From the NCBI GenBank assembly GCA_012269595.1, contig JAAXJX010000031.1:110767-151500 (forward strand): a DNA stretch of 40,734 bases, given 5' to 3'. Positions 24,820 to 34,714 of this stretch are shown here, one piece after another. The notes beneath the pieces are model-generated. The model searched no databases. It had not been told where the DNA came from and saw only the letters and a program-made list of their open reading frames with translations. Numbering within the stretch: the first letter of the stretch is position 1; every line of letters starts with the position of its first letter. The position numbers and the translations under genes are program-made. The stretch comes from Planctomycetia bacterium (GTDB taxonomy: Bacteria > Planctomycetota > UBA8108 > UBA1146).

Positions 24820-27456
24820 ATGCACTGGATCCTCCTCATGCTTCTCGGTATCGGTTCCCTGGCTCAGGAATCAGACTCACCGGTCGACCCCGTGGGTGGG
24901 GATGGTCCCAAGGGAAGCCTGAAGTTTCAGATCACGGATACCAATAATGACCCCGTGCCAGCGAGACTGACATTCCGCAAACAGGATGGGAGTCGGCAGA
25001 AGTTCTTCAGTGAAACCCAGGTGCTTCCGGAAGATCTCGCGATTCGCGATGACGTAATTTGCACTCTCTCTGGGACAGGTCACATCACTTTGCCAGTCGG
25101 AACCTGGGTGATTTATGCCAGCCGCGGTCCCGAGTGGGGAATCGATCGCCAGGAAGTTTCCATTGCCGAAGGTGCCGTGACGGAAGCCTCTTTTCAATTA
25201 GAGCATCAGATCGACTCCAGTGGTTGGGCGGCTGCCGACTATCACTTGCATACCCTGACCTACTCGGGGCATGGCGACAGCAATATGACAGAACGGATCA
25301 TCAGCATCGCCAGTGAAGCTCTCGAGGTTGGAATCGCCACTGATCACAATCATCACACCGACTACGACCCGACCATCGAGAAACTGTCCGCGGGAGATCA
25401 CTTTCAGGGTGTCGTCGGTAACGAGATTTCGGTCCCCCTCGGTCACTTCAATGCCTTCCCCCTCGAGCCCTGGGGAGAAGTGGTCGACGTTCAATCCTCC
25501 AATGGTCCACGCATGTTTCGTGCGGTACGCAAGATGGGCACTGGTGGAGTCACACCTGTGATCCAGGTCAATCACCCCCGTTGGGAAGCGATCGATTACT
25601 TCCGAATCGCCGGTCTCGATCCCATTACCGGTGAATCCGCAGACACCGATTGGTCCATCGATTTTGACAGTGTCGAAATCTTCAATGAAAATCCGGGCTG
25701 GGGTTACTACGACGCCGAAACCAGTGACCGATTTGTCGGCACCAGTCGCCACTCCGTTCTGGAGGATTGGCACCAACTTCTCAATCGCGGTGCACGCATC
25801 ACCGCGGTCGGAAACTCTGACAGTCATACCGTCAATGTCAACCTCGCCGGTTGGCCACGGAATTACTTTCCCGTTTCGAATGATCAGCCGGGTCAAATTC
25901 CGGTGAAAGAAATCTGTGACACCGTCAAGAATGGTCAGGTCTTCACCACTTACGGTCCTTTCATCAAATTTTCCGTCAACGGCAAGGGCATGGGAGAAAC
26001 CGTACAGGCAGAGAGGGCCGCAGTTCGCCTCAAGGTTGAGGTCCACGCAGCAGACTGGATCGACGTCGATCGGGTTCTCGTCATCGTTGACGGTGATGTG
26101 GTCGAAACGATTCCGGTCCCGGACTCCCGGGAAATCGTGAGGCTGATCGATGAGCGCAAGATTCCGGTTCGTACCGACGGATGGATCGCTGTTCGGGTCG
26201 AAGGGGATGACAGCCTTGCACCCATCGTTCCCGACAAGGACCGCCCGATTCTTCCCATCGCCATGACCAATCCGGTCTACGTCGACGTCGATGGAGATGG
26301 TCGTGTCACGGCCCCCGTCGAAGTCGCGCGCAATTGGCTGGAAAAGTTCTCGGGAAATGAGATCGAACTGCATGCGGAGTGGCAGGCACGTCAGCCTCAC
26401 CAGCGGGTCTCGATGCTCCATGCCTGTGATCAGGATTCTGAAACCGTCCGCACACTGTTGCTTTGGGGACTGCAGGATCCTTCTCGCCTCGTCTGGCTTG
26501 CCGCTGCCAGAACCACCGAGTTGCTGGAGATTCGCAATGATTCCGCACTGACCCGGGAGTTGGTCTATCGCTTTGAATCCCCCGGTCTGGATGCGTGGGC
26601 TCTCTCTGTCCTGTTGAGGGCGATGCCCCCTGAAGAAAGTGGTCCCAGGGTCGCTGAACTGTTGGGGAGCAAGGGCAAGGAAGCTCTCGGAATTCATACC
26701 CGTCAGATCCTCACACTACTGCCGGGACAATTTGTCCGCAGGATGTTTGTCTCCGAACCCATTCCAGGTGGTGGTGAAGAAGGAATTCGCCGGGTGCTTT
26801 CGATGACTGCAGAGGATCGCCCCACCCAAAGGGTGCTGCTCTCCACTGAGGAGGGGCAATTTGATCTGCAGCAATATGGCAAAGAGCGCGGGCGGTCCGA
26901 TGATTGTGTCTTCGTCCTTCGCTGTACACTCATCAGCCCCACAGATCGCACGGTCACTCTCGCTGCCGGTTCCGATGATGGCTGCCTCCTGCAGGTGAAC
27001 GGCAACACCTTCGTTGAAGATTTCGCCGATCAGGGAGTGGATCCCCTCGATCACCTGATTCAGGTACCGCTGAAACAGGGGACCAATGAGGTGCTCTTTC
27101 TCATCGCCAACGGCAGTGGCAAGTCAGGAGCATCCCTGAGAATTCTCGATGACGAAGTGGTGGTACAGTCCGCCGAGGGCAGCAAGCGTCCCCCCATCTC
27201 GCCTCGCCAGAGGGTTCTCTCTGATATGGCCGCACTGCATGCCGCCGCAACCCTCTATCGCCTGAATCAGGGTGACTGGCCGACGAGCGTCAGCGATCTG
27301 GTCGAAGCAAATCTGATCAGCAACCTCACCGATGATCCATGGGGTAATGAATACAGAATTGTGGCGAGGGAGGAGAAGGTGGAAATTCTCTCACTCGGTG
27401 CCGATGGATCTGAGGGTGGTATCGGCATCGAGGCGGATATCCGCTACGCGCCCTAG
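24820..27456 (+). CDS. Secreted PHP-domain metallohydrolase with a GspG-like C-terminal tail
   Basis: 878 residues from the ATG at 24820, 6 bp after AAAGGG (a TTG at 24802 is in frame but unlikely). The N-terminus is a short signal peptide (ILLMLLGIGSLAQ). A PHP-like (CehA/McbA-type) metal phosphoesterase domain follows, with YHLHTLTYSGHGDS, GIATDHNHHTDYDP, VGNEISVPLGHFNAFP and TAVGNSDSHTVN supplying His/Asp metal ligands. The middle has a helical section and a PA14-like SDDGCLLQVNG stretch. The last ~75 residues match the C-terminal domain of type II secretion pseudopilin GspG (NQGDWPTSVSDLVEANL, DDPWGNEYRI, SLGADGSEGG). It overlaps the selB stop by CTAG. Substrate unknown. Confidence 0.8.
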   Translation: MHWILLMLLGIGSLAQESDSPVDPVGGDGPKGSLKFQITDTNNDPVPARLTFRKQDGSRQKFFSETQVLPEDLAIRDDVICTLSGTGHITLPVGTWVIYASRGPEWGIDRQEVSIAEGAVTEASFQLEHQIDSSGWAAADYHLHTLTYSGHGDSNMTERIISIASEALEVGIATDHNHHTDYDPTIEKLSAGDHFQGVVGNEISVPLGHFNAFPLEPWGEVVDVQSSNGPRMFRAVRKMGTGGVTPVIQVNHPRWEAIDYFRIAGLDPITGESADTDWSIDFDSVEIFNENPGWGYYDAETSDRFVGTSRHSVLEDWHQLLNRGARITAVGNSDSHTVNVNLAGWPRNYFPVSNDQPGQIPVKEICDTVKNGQVFTTYGPFIKFSVNGKGMGETVQAERAAVRLKVEVHAADWIDVDRVLVIVDGDVVETIPVPDSREIVRLIDERKIPVRTDGWIAVRVEGDDSLAPIVPDKDRPILPIAMTNPVYVDVDGDGRVTAPVEVARNWLEKFSGNEIELHAEWQARQPHQRVSMLHACDQDSETVRTLLLWGLQDPSRLVWLAAARTTELLEIRNDSALTRELVYRFESPGLDAWALSVLLRAMPPEESGPRVAELLGSKGKEALGIHTRQILTLLPGQFVRRMFVSEPIPGGGEEGIRRVLSMTAEDRPTQRVLLSTEEGQFDLQQYGKERGRSDDCVFVLRCTLISPTDRTVTLAAGSDDGCLLQVNGNTFVEDFADQGVDPLDHLIQVPLKQGTNEVLFLIANGSGKSGASLRILDDEVVVQSAEGSKRPPISPRQRVLSDMAALHAAATLYRLNQGDWPTSVSDLVEANLISNLTDDPWGNEYRIVAREEKVEILSLGADGSEGGIGIEADIRYAP

Positions 27457-29396
27457 GAAAGTTCGGCCAGTTTCTCGGCATTCATCTCGCGACGATCTTC
27501 CCGTCGACGGGTCCACCCCTGCTTGTCGAGATACTCCAACAGCGGAATGGCAAACTTGCGGGTCGTCCCCAAGAGATCTTTCGCCTCAGCAGCACTGAAG
27601 GGACCAGCGGTTTCGTGATGCGCCGCCAGTCTTCTCACCGCTTCCAGAATTGCTTCCTCGAGCAGAACCACATCCGGAGTCAGTCGCACCAGTTCTCCGC
27701 GGTCCACCAAGAGTGATTGCAGTTTTCCGATCAGAGCTTCACTGGTTCCCAACATGGGAGCCAGATCCTCATTGCGTGCTGCTTCAAAGAGATGTTCCGA
27801 GAGATAGTTGCGGTACTTCTCCAAAGCCTGTCGCTCCCCCTCAGGAATCGGTGGCTCATACCCGGGCAGAGACAGGCGACCTCCGCGCAACCGATGAATA
27901 CGCTCCTCCTCGACCAGCTGCTGATACACCGCTTCGAGGAAAGTTTCTTCCAGACGCAGAGCATCGCGGATCTCGAGAGCCTTCACCGAAACCCGATACG
28001 GGTCCTCACGGAATGCGGCTTCGATGGCACCGGTGATACGCTCCCCGGCCATGCGAATCCCTTCCTGGACGAGCCAGCGATCCCCGGGCAACGCCTTGAG
28101 ATCTCCGGACTCTGTCAACTCCTGCAGGTATTGGGAAACCTGTTCCTGGGTGATGGTCATTCGGCGCGAGAGATCCTCGGTGGTGTGGATTTCCAGCAGG
28201 GCATCGCGCAAAAGGCTGCGCAGATAATCCTGGGGACTGTCGAGAGCGGACATCTTTCGCCGAACCGACTCGACGACAAAATCCTTGCCCGTTTTGAGAC
28301 GCCAGCGTGAGCGATCGAGAATCTCGCCTCCCCCGAGAGTGATCATCGGCGAGGTCTGGCGCAGGACGAAACGGTCACCGGGGGCCACCACCACCGGTTC
28401 CTCCAGGCGGATCTGTGCTACGGCTTCATCGCCCGGCTCCAGAGTGGTGCAATCCAGAAGATACAAACGACCCACTGCTTCCATCGTGCCCTGCAAAAAA
28501 CGAATCGGCATGCGATGCGTCAGGGCATTGGGTAATGAGGACAACGCGCGCAGGCTGACCTCAAGCATCTCTGTCGCAGTGAAATATCCGGGAGTTGCGG
28601 CAACCATTCCCCGGGTCAGATCCTTGTAATTGACATCTGCCAGGTTGATGGCGGTGGAATGACCGGCGCGGGCACGATCGACCGTCACCTTGTAGGCCTG
28701 CAATCCCCGCACCCTGCCCTTGTGTTCACCGGGCAATATTTCGAGTCGATCATCCTTCGAGACAGATCCACTCACCGGCACACCCGTCACGACAGTTCCG
28801 TGACCCTTGGCGGAGAAGACTCTCTGAATCGGCAGACGGAAAACCCCATCCGTTTCCCGGGAAGGCAGCTCATCAATCATCGAGACGACCGCCTCACGCA
28901 GTTCATCAATTCCTGCTTCAGTCTCGGCGCTGACTCGCATCATTGGTGCGTCTTCGAGGAAAGTCCCCTTCACCGTGTCGCGAATCTCCTCCTCGACCAA
29001 TTCGAGCATCTCTTCATCCACCAGATCAATCTTGTTGATGGCGATGATCCCGCGCTGAACTCCTAGAATCGTCATGATCGAAAGGTGCTCGAGGGTCTGT
29101 GGCATCACCGAATCATCGGCAGCCACCACCAGCACGACCAGATCGATGCCACTGGCTCCTGCGACCATATTGCGGATGAACTTTTCGTGACCGGGAACAT
29201 CGATGATGCCCACCAACTCACCACCGGGGAGCTGCATCGGCGCAAATCCGAGATCGATGGTCAATCCACGATCCTTCTCCTCCGGGAGACGATCCGGGTC
29301 AATTCCGGTCAATCGCCTCACCAGAGACGATTTGCCGTGGTCGATATGTCCGGCGGTGCCGACGACGACACCGTAAATACTGTCTTCCGTAGCCAC
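27453..29396 (-). CDS. selB: Selenocysteine-specific elongation factor SelB
   Basis: 647 residues. SelB carries Sec-tRNA to the ribosome when it meets a UGA followed by a SECIS hairpin. EF-Tu-like GTPase motifs: G1 [12 protein letters not shown] (13-24), G2 [11 protein letters not shown]3 DVPGH (66-70), G4 NKID. After domains II and III the C-terminal ~270 residues form the tandem winged helices that bind SECIS RNA (e.g. [20 protein letters not shown] and the [21 protein letters not shown] end, both typical). RGLTIDLGF and the WH tail separate it from EF-Tu. No selA, selC or selD is in the window. Its presence shows the genome decodes UGA as Sec and supports the selenoprotein at 12046-13047. 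Confidence 0.96.
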   Translation of the reverse strand: MATEDSIYGVVVGTAGHIDHGKSSLVRRLTGIDPDRLPEEKDRGLTIDLGFAPMQLPGGELVGIIDVPGHEKFIRNMVAGASGIDLVVLVVAADDSVMPQTLEHLSIMTILGVQRGIIAINKIDLVDEEMLELVEEEIRDTVKGTFLEDAPMMRVSAETEAGIDELREAVVSMIDELPSRETDGVFRLPIQRVFSAKGHGTVVTGVPVSGSVSKDDRLEILPGEHKGRVRGLQAYKVTVDRARAGHSTAINLADVNYKDLTRGMVAATPGYFTATEMLEVSLRALSSLPNALTHRMPIRFLQGTMEAVGRLYLLDCTTLEPGDEAVAQIRLEEPVVVAPGDRFVLRQTSPMITLGGGEILDRSRWRLKTGKDFVVESVRRKMSALDSPQDYLRSLLRDALLEIHTTEDLSRRMTITQEQVSQYLQELTESGDLKALPGDRWLVQEGIRMAGERITGAIEAAFREDPYRVSVKALEIRDALRLEETFLEAVYQQLVEEERIHRLRGGRLSLPGYEPPIPEGERQALEKYRNYLSEHLFEAARNEDLAPMLGTSEALIGKLQSLLVDRGELVRLTPDVVLLEEAILEAVRRLAAHHETAGPFSAAEAKDLLGTTRKFAIPLLEYLDKQGWTRRREDRREMNAEKLAELS

Positions 29397-29490
29397 TTCG
29401 CTCCTCCGGGGGCCGGGTCGTCAAATCTCGGGGCAGAACTCGGGGCCTGCTCCCTTGACGATACCCCACTTTTCATCCAGCATCATCGTC

Positions 29491-30363
29491 ATGAGCACCG
29501 CCCGAGACGAAATCTTCTGCAAGTTTGCCATTCAGCAAGGCCTCTGGAGCAAAGAGGAGGCCGTGTTGTTCCTCAACCACTACCGTTCCGAGGGATCCCC
29601 CGGGCGGTTCGGTGACTGGGCCAGTGAACAGGGTGCCATCCCAGCAGACATCGCCCAAAAGATCGAAGCCGCCATCGACAAGAGAGTCGGTGGGCCTGCG
29701 CCGCAAAAGGGAGTACCAGCCAATGGCCCAGCCAAGGGAAAAGGTGCCGCAGGTGGCAGGGGGTCATCCGGTGGCAAACCCCGTCGTCGTCGCAAGCGGG
29801 GTGGCGGTGGCCTGGGTCTCGATTTCGAGAAAAACCCTGTTCAAACATCCATCTACCTTGCATGCGGAGTTCTGGTACTCGTGTTGGTTGCTTATGTGAT
29901 CTACCAGTTCCAGAAATCGGATCCGCCCCCGGCAGCCCCCACTGCTGAGGAAAGTCAGGAAGAGAAAGACAAGAAATCTTCTGCAACCACCGCCAATCAG
30001 CCTCCTCCGCCTCCCGTGTTCAGCGAGGAGGAACTGCGAAACATGGATAATCGCATCAATGTGGCTGTGACCGATGCGCGCCAGTTCCTCAGGGATGGAC
30101 GACTCGCCCAGGGGATCAATGGCCTCAAGAAGTTGCGTGCAGACCTCGGTGGGGATGAATTGCCGGAAGCTCAGCGAACCCGGATCGATCAGGAAATCGC
30201 CGAACTCAATGAAATCTGTGAAGGCACCTATTCCGACCTGCTGGAAGAATTACGCGAAGCAAAAAGCGAAGGTAATGACCAGGATGTGCAAGACACGCTC
30301 GATGCGATCGAGCAGAATTGTGGTCCTGACTACCGCGCCCGTGCCGAGAAGGAGGGGGCCTAG
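29491..30363 (+). CDS. Single-span membrane protein, unknown function
   Basis: 290 residues from the ATG at 29491 (the frame is open to a TTG at 29455, less likely). Residues 1-65 form a small helical cytosolic domain (MSTARDEIFCKFAIQQGLWSK...), a style seen at the N-terminus of planctomycete kinases and related proteins. Residues ~66-108 are Gly/Pro/Lys/Arg-rich and disordered, with KPRRRRKRGGGG. A transmembrane helix (119-140, SIYLACGVLVLVLVAYVIY) is followed by a Pro/acidic linker and a charged helical domain that may be periplasmic. No family recognised. Divergent from selB, 94 bp away; 14 bp before the pseudouridine synthase. Confidence 0.75.
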   Translation: MSTARDEIFCKFAIQQGLWSKEEAVLFLNHYRSEGSPGRFGDWASEQGAIPADIAQKIEAAIDKRVGGPAPQKGVPANGPAKGKGAAGGRGSSGGKPRRRRKRGGGGLGLDFEKNPVQTSIYLACGVLVLVLVAYVIYQFQKSDPPPAAPTAEESQEEKDKKSSATTANQPPPPPVFSEEELRNMDNRINVAVTDARQFLRDGRLAQGINGLKKLRADLGGDELPEAQRTRIDQEIAELNEICEGTYSDLLEELREAKSEGNDQDVQDTLDAIEQNCGPDYRARAEKEGA

Positions 30364-30377
30364 GCCCCACTACCGTC

Positions 30378-31226
30378 ATGGCCCGAGAACGACTCCAAAA
30401 ATACCTGGCCCGCTGTGGCCACGGATCCCGCCGACGAGCTGAACTCCTCATCGAAAAAGGTCTCGTCTACGTCAATGGTGAAGTTGCGGACCTGGGTGTC
30501 AGCATCATCCCCGGCAAGGACGAGGTCGTCCTCCATGGAGAAAAGGTCCAGCCACCCAAAAACCTGACCATCATGTTTCACAAAACTGCAGGCACCATCA
30601 CCAGTACCCATGACACCCATAGTCGGCTGACAGTGATGGACATGCTGCCGAAGCGGGTCGTCGATGCCGGGGTCCTTCCAGCCGGTCGTCTGGATCTGGA
30701 AACCGAGGGGATGCTGATCTTCACCAATGACGGTGACCTTCTGCATCGCATCACTCACCCCCGCTATCGCTGTCGCAAGGAATACTTTGTCGTTCTCTCC
30801 CGTGCACCCTCAGAGCGCGTTCTCGAAACCCTGCGACGTGGGGTCTTCCTCCCTGACGTGGGCAAGGAAACCTCTCCCGCACAAATCACCCGATTAAGGC
30901 GACGCAAGGATGGCACCGCCTCTTTGCACATCGTGATCCATGAGGGAATGAAACGACAGATTCGCCGCATGTTCTCGGGACAGGGTCTCGAAGTGACCTA
31001 CCTCAAACGCATCTCCATCGGCAAACTGAATCTCGACGATCTTGCTCCGGGCAAATACCGGACTCTGCGCGATCGGGATCTCGCCCTGCTTCTGAAATCC
31101 GATGACGAAGATGAAAAAAGCCGTCCCCCCCACCCGAAAGGGCGAGGAGGACGGGCAGGCTCTGGGGGATCTGCCAGGAGGGCTGGTCCTGGAAGGAAAG
31201 CGGGCCCGGGCAAGGGCCGACGCTAG
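30378..31226 (+). CDS. rluB: 23S rRNA pseudouridine synthase, RsuA/RluB family
   Basis: 282 residues. An S4 RNA-binding domain opens the protein (RLQKYLARCGHGSRRRAELLI); the catalytic Asp lies in AGRLDLETEGML (D106) with TNDGDLLHRITHP after it. C-terminal catalytic elements KEYFVVL, GMKRQIRRMF and VTYLKRISIG are intact. After residue ~250 there is a Gly/Arg/Lys/Pro tail typical of RluB-like proteins. It isomerises uridine in the large rRNA; RluB versus RluE/RsuA specificity is inferred from general similarity. Stop overlaps the next gene via CTAG. Confidence 0.9.
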   Translation: MARERLQKYLARCGHGSRRRAELLIEKGLVYVNGEVADLGVSIIPGKDEVVLHGEKVQPPKNLTIMFHKTAGTITSTHDTHSRLTVMDMLPKRVVDAGVLPAGRLDLETEGMLIFTNDGDLLHRITHPRYRCRKEYFVVLSRAPSERVLETLRRGVFLPDVGKETSPAQITRLRRRKDGTASLHIVIHEGMKRQIRRMFSGQGLEVTYLKRISIGKLNLDDLAPGKYRTLRDRDLALLLKSDDEDEKSRPPHPKGRGGRAGSGGSARRAGPGRKAGPGKGRR

Positions 31227-31627
31227 TTCAGCACCACCTGCAGATATCCATCCACATTCGTTGAATCGATGACCACTTCCCACAATCCGGGTGCTCCCAG
31301 ATTCGACAGCGACTTGTAGATCACATTGCCACCGTTACCGAAGAAGGTCTCGTCGAAGATGAGAAAGTTGAAGCTGTCGTAGATCTGAATGCGCAGGACT
31401 CCGTCAAACTTCAGCCCATCCACCGTGACGTAGGCGTCGTGAAGATCGGTGAACCAGAAGTAGCTGTCCGTGGCGAAGTAGTTGACGAAATCGCCGGAGT
31501 AACCGAAGACCAGTGAGTCTTTGGTCACCAGAGGATCATTGACGCAACTGTTGCAGTGGTGGTTTTTACACCCTGAAGCGAAAATCAACACAGCTGCCAA
31601 ACCGACAGCCAAAGCACGAGAAGACAT
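31223..31627 (-). CDS. Small secreted lipoprotein, unknown function
   Basis: 134 residues from the ATG at 31627, 4-5 bp after GGGAGG (31639 is the alternative). The signal ends in lipobox ASGC, followed by CKNHHCNSC, a Cys/His-rich patch right at the lipid anchor. The mature part is beta-rich with many aromatic residues (FGYSGDFVNYFATDSYFWFTDLHDAYV), suggesting a single small beta-sandwich domain on the membrane surface. No family recognised. Convergent with the pseudouridine synthase and overlapping its stop by 4 bp. Confidence 0.75.
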   Translation of the reverse strand: MSSRALAVGLAAVLIFASGCKNHHCNSCVNDPLVTKDSLVFGYSGDFVNYFATDSYFWFTDLHDAYVTVDGLKFDGVLRIQIYDSFNFLIFDETFFGNGGNVIYKSLSNLGAPGLWEVVIDSTNVDGYLQVVLN

Positions 31628-31877
31628 CGTCCCTCCCATCCAGAGACCACCGCGGCCTCACAAGACAGACGCACCTCTTTCAGGATTATTCACCTACATT
31701 TTGAGTTTGTCAGGAACGGGGAAAGGAAGTTCCTGGAAACCCCTGCAAAAGCACCAAATCCCACCTTATTAGTCCATTTCTTGTTGGAGTCCGGCCCCGT
31801 TCATGGGCTATCCTGTGGGTTGGCTTCGGGGTTTTTCTTCCCCAATCCACTCGGCTGTTCCAGCGAAAGGTCTCACC

Positions 31878-34526
31878 ATGAGGTTCATCGCATCGTGCAT
31901 TTCTGCACTGATTCTTCTCTTCTGTCTTCTCCTCAGCTCCACCGCAGGGTTCGCCCACGACCCCTTCGACGAGAATCCGCCACCGTTCCTGGTGGTCGAC
32001 AAGCTGGAGCGGGAAGATCCCTTTCGTCAACTCGATGATGTTCTGCCATCTCCGAATGAGTCACGACTCGCTTCCGGAGCACCGGGCCCTGCCTACTGGC
32101 AACAGCAGGTCGATATGGAGATCGACGTCACCCTCGATGCGGTCAATCACCGTCTCGATGGTCTCGAGAAGGTTACCTACCACAACAACTCTCCCCACAC
32201 CCTGACCTATCTGTGGATGCAGCTCGATCAGAACCGCTTCCGTGAAGAGTCCATCGGCAATCGCAGTCGTTCCATCGACCCGGAAGACGAACAGAGCATC
32301 CGCTGGTTGCGTCGACTCGCCTTCCAACAAAACTTTGATGGCGGCTTCAAGATTGAATCCATCGTCGATGCCGAAGGGAATCCGGTTCCCTTCATCCTCC
32401 ATGACACTCTGTTGAGAATCGATCTGCCCCAGCCTCTGGCTCCGGGAGAGTCCTACTCCTACTCACTGAAGTGGCACCACAACATCGTCAACGCCAGAGT
32501 GTTGCGCGCCCGCGGTGGTTACGAGTGGTTCGAGGATGCCGGCAATGCCATCTACGAGATGGCGCAGTGGTTCCCGCGCATGTGTGCCTACACCGATTAC
32601 GCCGGTTGGCAGAACAAGCAATTCATCGGCAGTGGTGAGTTCACCCTGGAGTTCGGTGATTACATCGTCCGCATTACGGTGCCCGACACCTTTGTCGTCA
32701 CTGCTACTGGTGAATTGACCAACCCCGAAGAGGTCATGACCGACACACAGATGCAGCGAATGAAGGCTTCTGAAACCGCCGAGAAACCGATGTTCGTCAT
32801 CACTCCGGAAGAAGCCCTCGCCAATGAGAAGAAGGAAGCCACCGGAACCCGAACCTGGGTCTTCGATGCGAAGAAGGTGCGTGATTTTGCCTGGGCCGCT
32901 TCTCCCAAGTTCATCTGGGATTCCCTCGGTGTCGATATTCCCGGCGGGGATCGCACGATGGCGATGTCCTTTTACCCCAATGAGGGGGAACCGCTGTGGA
33001 GCAAGTACTCCACCCACGCCATCGCCCACACCCTCGAAGAGTTTTCCAGAATGTGTACTCCCTACCCCTACCCGGTGGCCATCAGTGTGAATGGCCCCGT
33101 CGGTGGCATGGAGTATCCGATGATCTGCTTCAACGGCCCCAGGCCCGAGAAGGATGGCACCTACTCGGAGCGCACCAAGTACGGTCTGATCGGTGTCATC
33201 ATCCACGAGGTCGGTCACAACTGGTTCCCGATGATCATCAACTCGGACGAGCGTCAGTGGACGTGGATGGACGAAGGCCTCAATACCTTTGTCCAGTTCG
33301 TCACACAACTTTCGTGGGAAGAGAAGTACCCCTCCCGTCGTGGAGAAGCGCGCAACATCACCCGCTTCATGAGCAGCCCCAATCAGATGCCGATCATGAC
33401 CAACAGCGAACAGTTGATCCAATTCGGCAACAACGCCTACGCAAAACCGGCGACCGCCCTCAACATCCTGCGTGAGAGTGTCATGGGCCGAGAGCTCTTC
33501 GACTTTGCCTTCCGCCAGTACTGCGAACGCTGGGAGTTCCGTCGTCCGGAGCCGGCAGATCTCTTCCGCACTCTGGAGGATGCCAGTGGCATGGACCTAG
33601 ACTGGTTCTGGCGCGGGTGGTTCTACACCACCGATCACGCCGACCTCGCCATCGAGAGTGTCGTCCGCTACCACATGGACAGCGGCAACCCGGATGTCGA
33701 GAAACCGCTTCAGAAAGCGGAGCGGGACAGCGACCCGGAGTGGATCAGCCGCATCAACAACAAGGACATCCCCTTCCGCAGTGATCGTTTCCCGGAACTG
33801 CTCGATTTCTACAACAGTTTCGATGAACTCGATGTCACCGAAGAGGATCGCCGCGGTTACGAATCCTTCCTCGCCCGCCTCGATGCCGGGGATGAAGAAC
33901 TCCTCAACCGCGACTGGAACTTCACCATCGTCCGCCTGCGCAACTACGGCGGTCTGGTGATGCCGGTCCCTGTGCGGCTGACCTACTCCAGTGGCAAGAC
34001 TGAGGAACAGCACCTGCCTGCGGAGTTGTGGCGCTCCAACCCACGGGTAATTTCGCGGCTGATGGTCACCCCCGAGCCGGTGGTGAAGGTGGAAATCGAT
34101 CCCCATTGGGAAATCGCCGATGCGGATCGCAGCAACAACAGCTACCCGCAGGAGATCGACCAGAAACGGTTCCGTATCCGCCCCGACTCCGATCGGACCA
34201 ATCCGATGCAGCGTGATCGTGACGAAAGGTTGATGAGGGAAGCAGAGATTGCGGCGCAGAGACTCGGTCAGGAGATCGCCCGTCGAGTGGCCTCCAAAAC
34301 TGCGGGAACTCCCATGCCTGCCGCTTCCGGGGTATTGGCTGAAATGCAGCAGAGCCTCTTCAGTGATCCCTTCGGTTCCGAGTTTTCCGTCTTCGACGTG
34401 AAGGACGGTGAGGGAATCGCCAAGATCTTCTCTGCGGGTCCCGATGGTAACCCGGGAACCGATGATGATCTGACCTGGGTTGTCCTCAAGGATGGCCACG
34501 TCGATCGGTGGGTGGAAGGAGACTGA
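31878..34526 (+). CDS. Secreted M1-family metallopeptidase with a GspG-like end
   Basis: 882 residues from the ATG at 31878, 8 bp after AAAGG. A signal peptide (ALILLFCLLLSSTAGFA) is followed by the M1 aminopeptidase fold: GGMEYPM (exopeptidase-type GxMEN loop changed to MEY) and HEVGHNWFPM with H443, H447 and third zinc ligand E466 in WTWMDEGL, i.e. HExxH-18-E. The GxMEN change may alter N-terminal recognition. Residues ~820-882 depart from M1 and look like a truncated GspG tail (SDPFGSEFSV... IFSAGPDGNPGTDDDL). It likely degrades peptides in the periplasm or outside the cell. Own terminator downstream. Confidence 0.9.
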   Translation: MRFIASCISALILLFCLLLSSTAGFAHDPFDENPPPFLVVDKLEREDPFRQLDDVLPSPNESRLASGAPGPAYWQQQVDMEIDVTLDAVNHRLDGLEKVTYHNNSPHTLTYLWMQLDQNRFREESIGNRSRSIDPEDEQSIRWLRRLAFQQNFDGGFKIESIVDAEGNPVPFILHDTLLRIDLPQPLAPGESYSYSLKWHHNIVNARVLRARGGYEWFEDAGNAIYEMAQWFPRMCAYTDYAGWQNKQFIGSGEFTLEFGDYIVRITVPDTFVVTATGELTNPEEVMTDTQMQRMKASETAEKPMFVITPEEALANEKKEATGTRTWVFDAKKVRDFAWAASPKFIWDSLGVDIPGGDRTMAMSFYPNEGEPLWSKYSTHAIAHTLEEFSRMCTPYPYPVAISVNGPVGGMEYPMICFNGPRPEKDGTYSERTKYGLIGVIIHEVGHNWFPMIINSDERQWTWMDEGLNTFVQFVTQLSWEEKYPSRRGEARNITRFMSSPNQMPIMTNSEQLIQFGNNAYAKPATALNILRESVMGRELFDFAFRQYCERWEFRRPEPADLFRTLEDASGMDLDWFWRGWFYTTDHADLAIESVVRYHMDSGNPDVEKPLQKAERDSDPEWISRINNKDIPFRSDRFPELLDFYNSFDELDVTEEDRRGYESFLARLDAGDEELLNRDWNFTIVRLRNYGGLVMPVPVRLTYSSGKTEEQHLPAELWRSNPRVISRLMVTPEPVVKVEIDPHWEIADADRSNNSYPQEIDQKRFRIRPDSDRTNPMQRDRDERLMREAEIAAQRLGQEIARRVASKTAGTPMPAASGVLAEMQQSLFSDPFGSEFSVFDVKDGEGIAKIFSAGPDGNPGTDDDLTWVVLKDGHVDRWVEGD

Positions 34527-34546
34527 CCCCTTTCCAACCCACTTCC

Positions 34547-34607
34547 AAAAAGAGCGGATCCGCAGGAGGACATTGGACGACCTCCTGACCGGATCCGCTC
34601 TTTTTTT
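34547..34607. terminator. Long intrinsic terminator, probably bidirectional
   Basis: A 16-bp perfect stem (34547-34562 with 34590-34605, core GAGCGGATCCG) encloses an inner AGGAGG/CCTCCT hairpin, flanked by AAAAA and TTTTTTT. It follows the metallopeptidase stop by 21 bp and clearly ends its transcript. Confidence 0.92.
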
Positions 34608-34714
34608 CATCCAGACTTGTGCCTCTTTGGCGTCCTGCTGACTCTCATCTCCACAAGAGAACTGGCACCCTCCTTGCTAAGCCCCTCCTTCCGCCCAACA
34701 CGAGGAGGATACCC

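Noticed and set aside
25198-26697. 499-codon minus-strand ORF
   Set aside because: Antisense to the PHP-domain gene, whose metal-binding motifs and signal peptide are clear.
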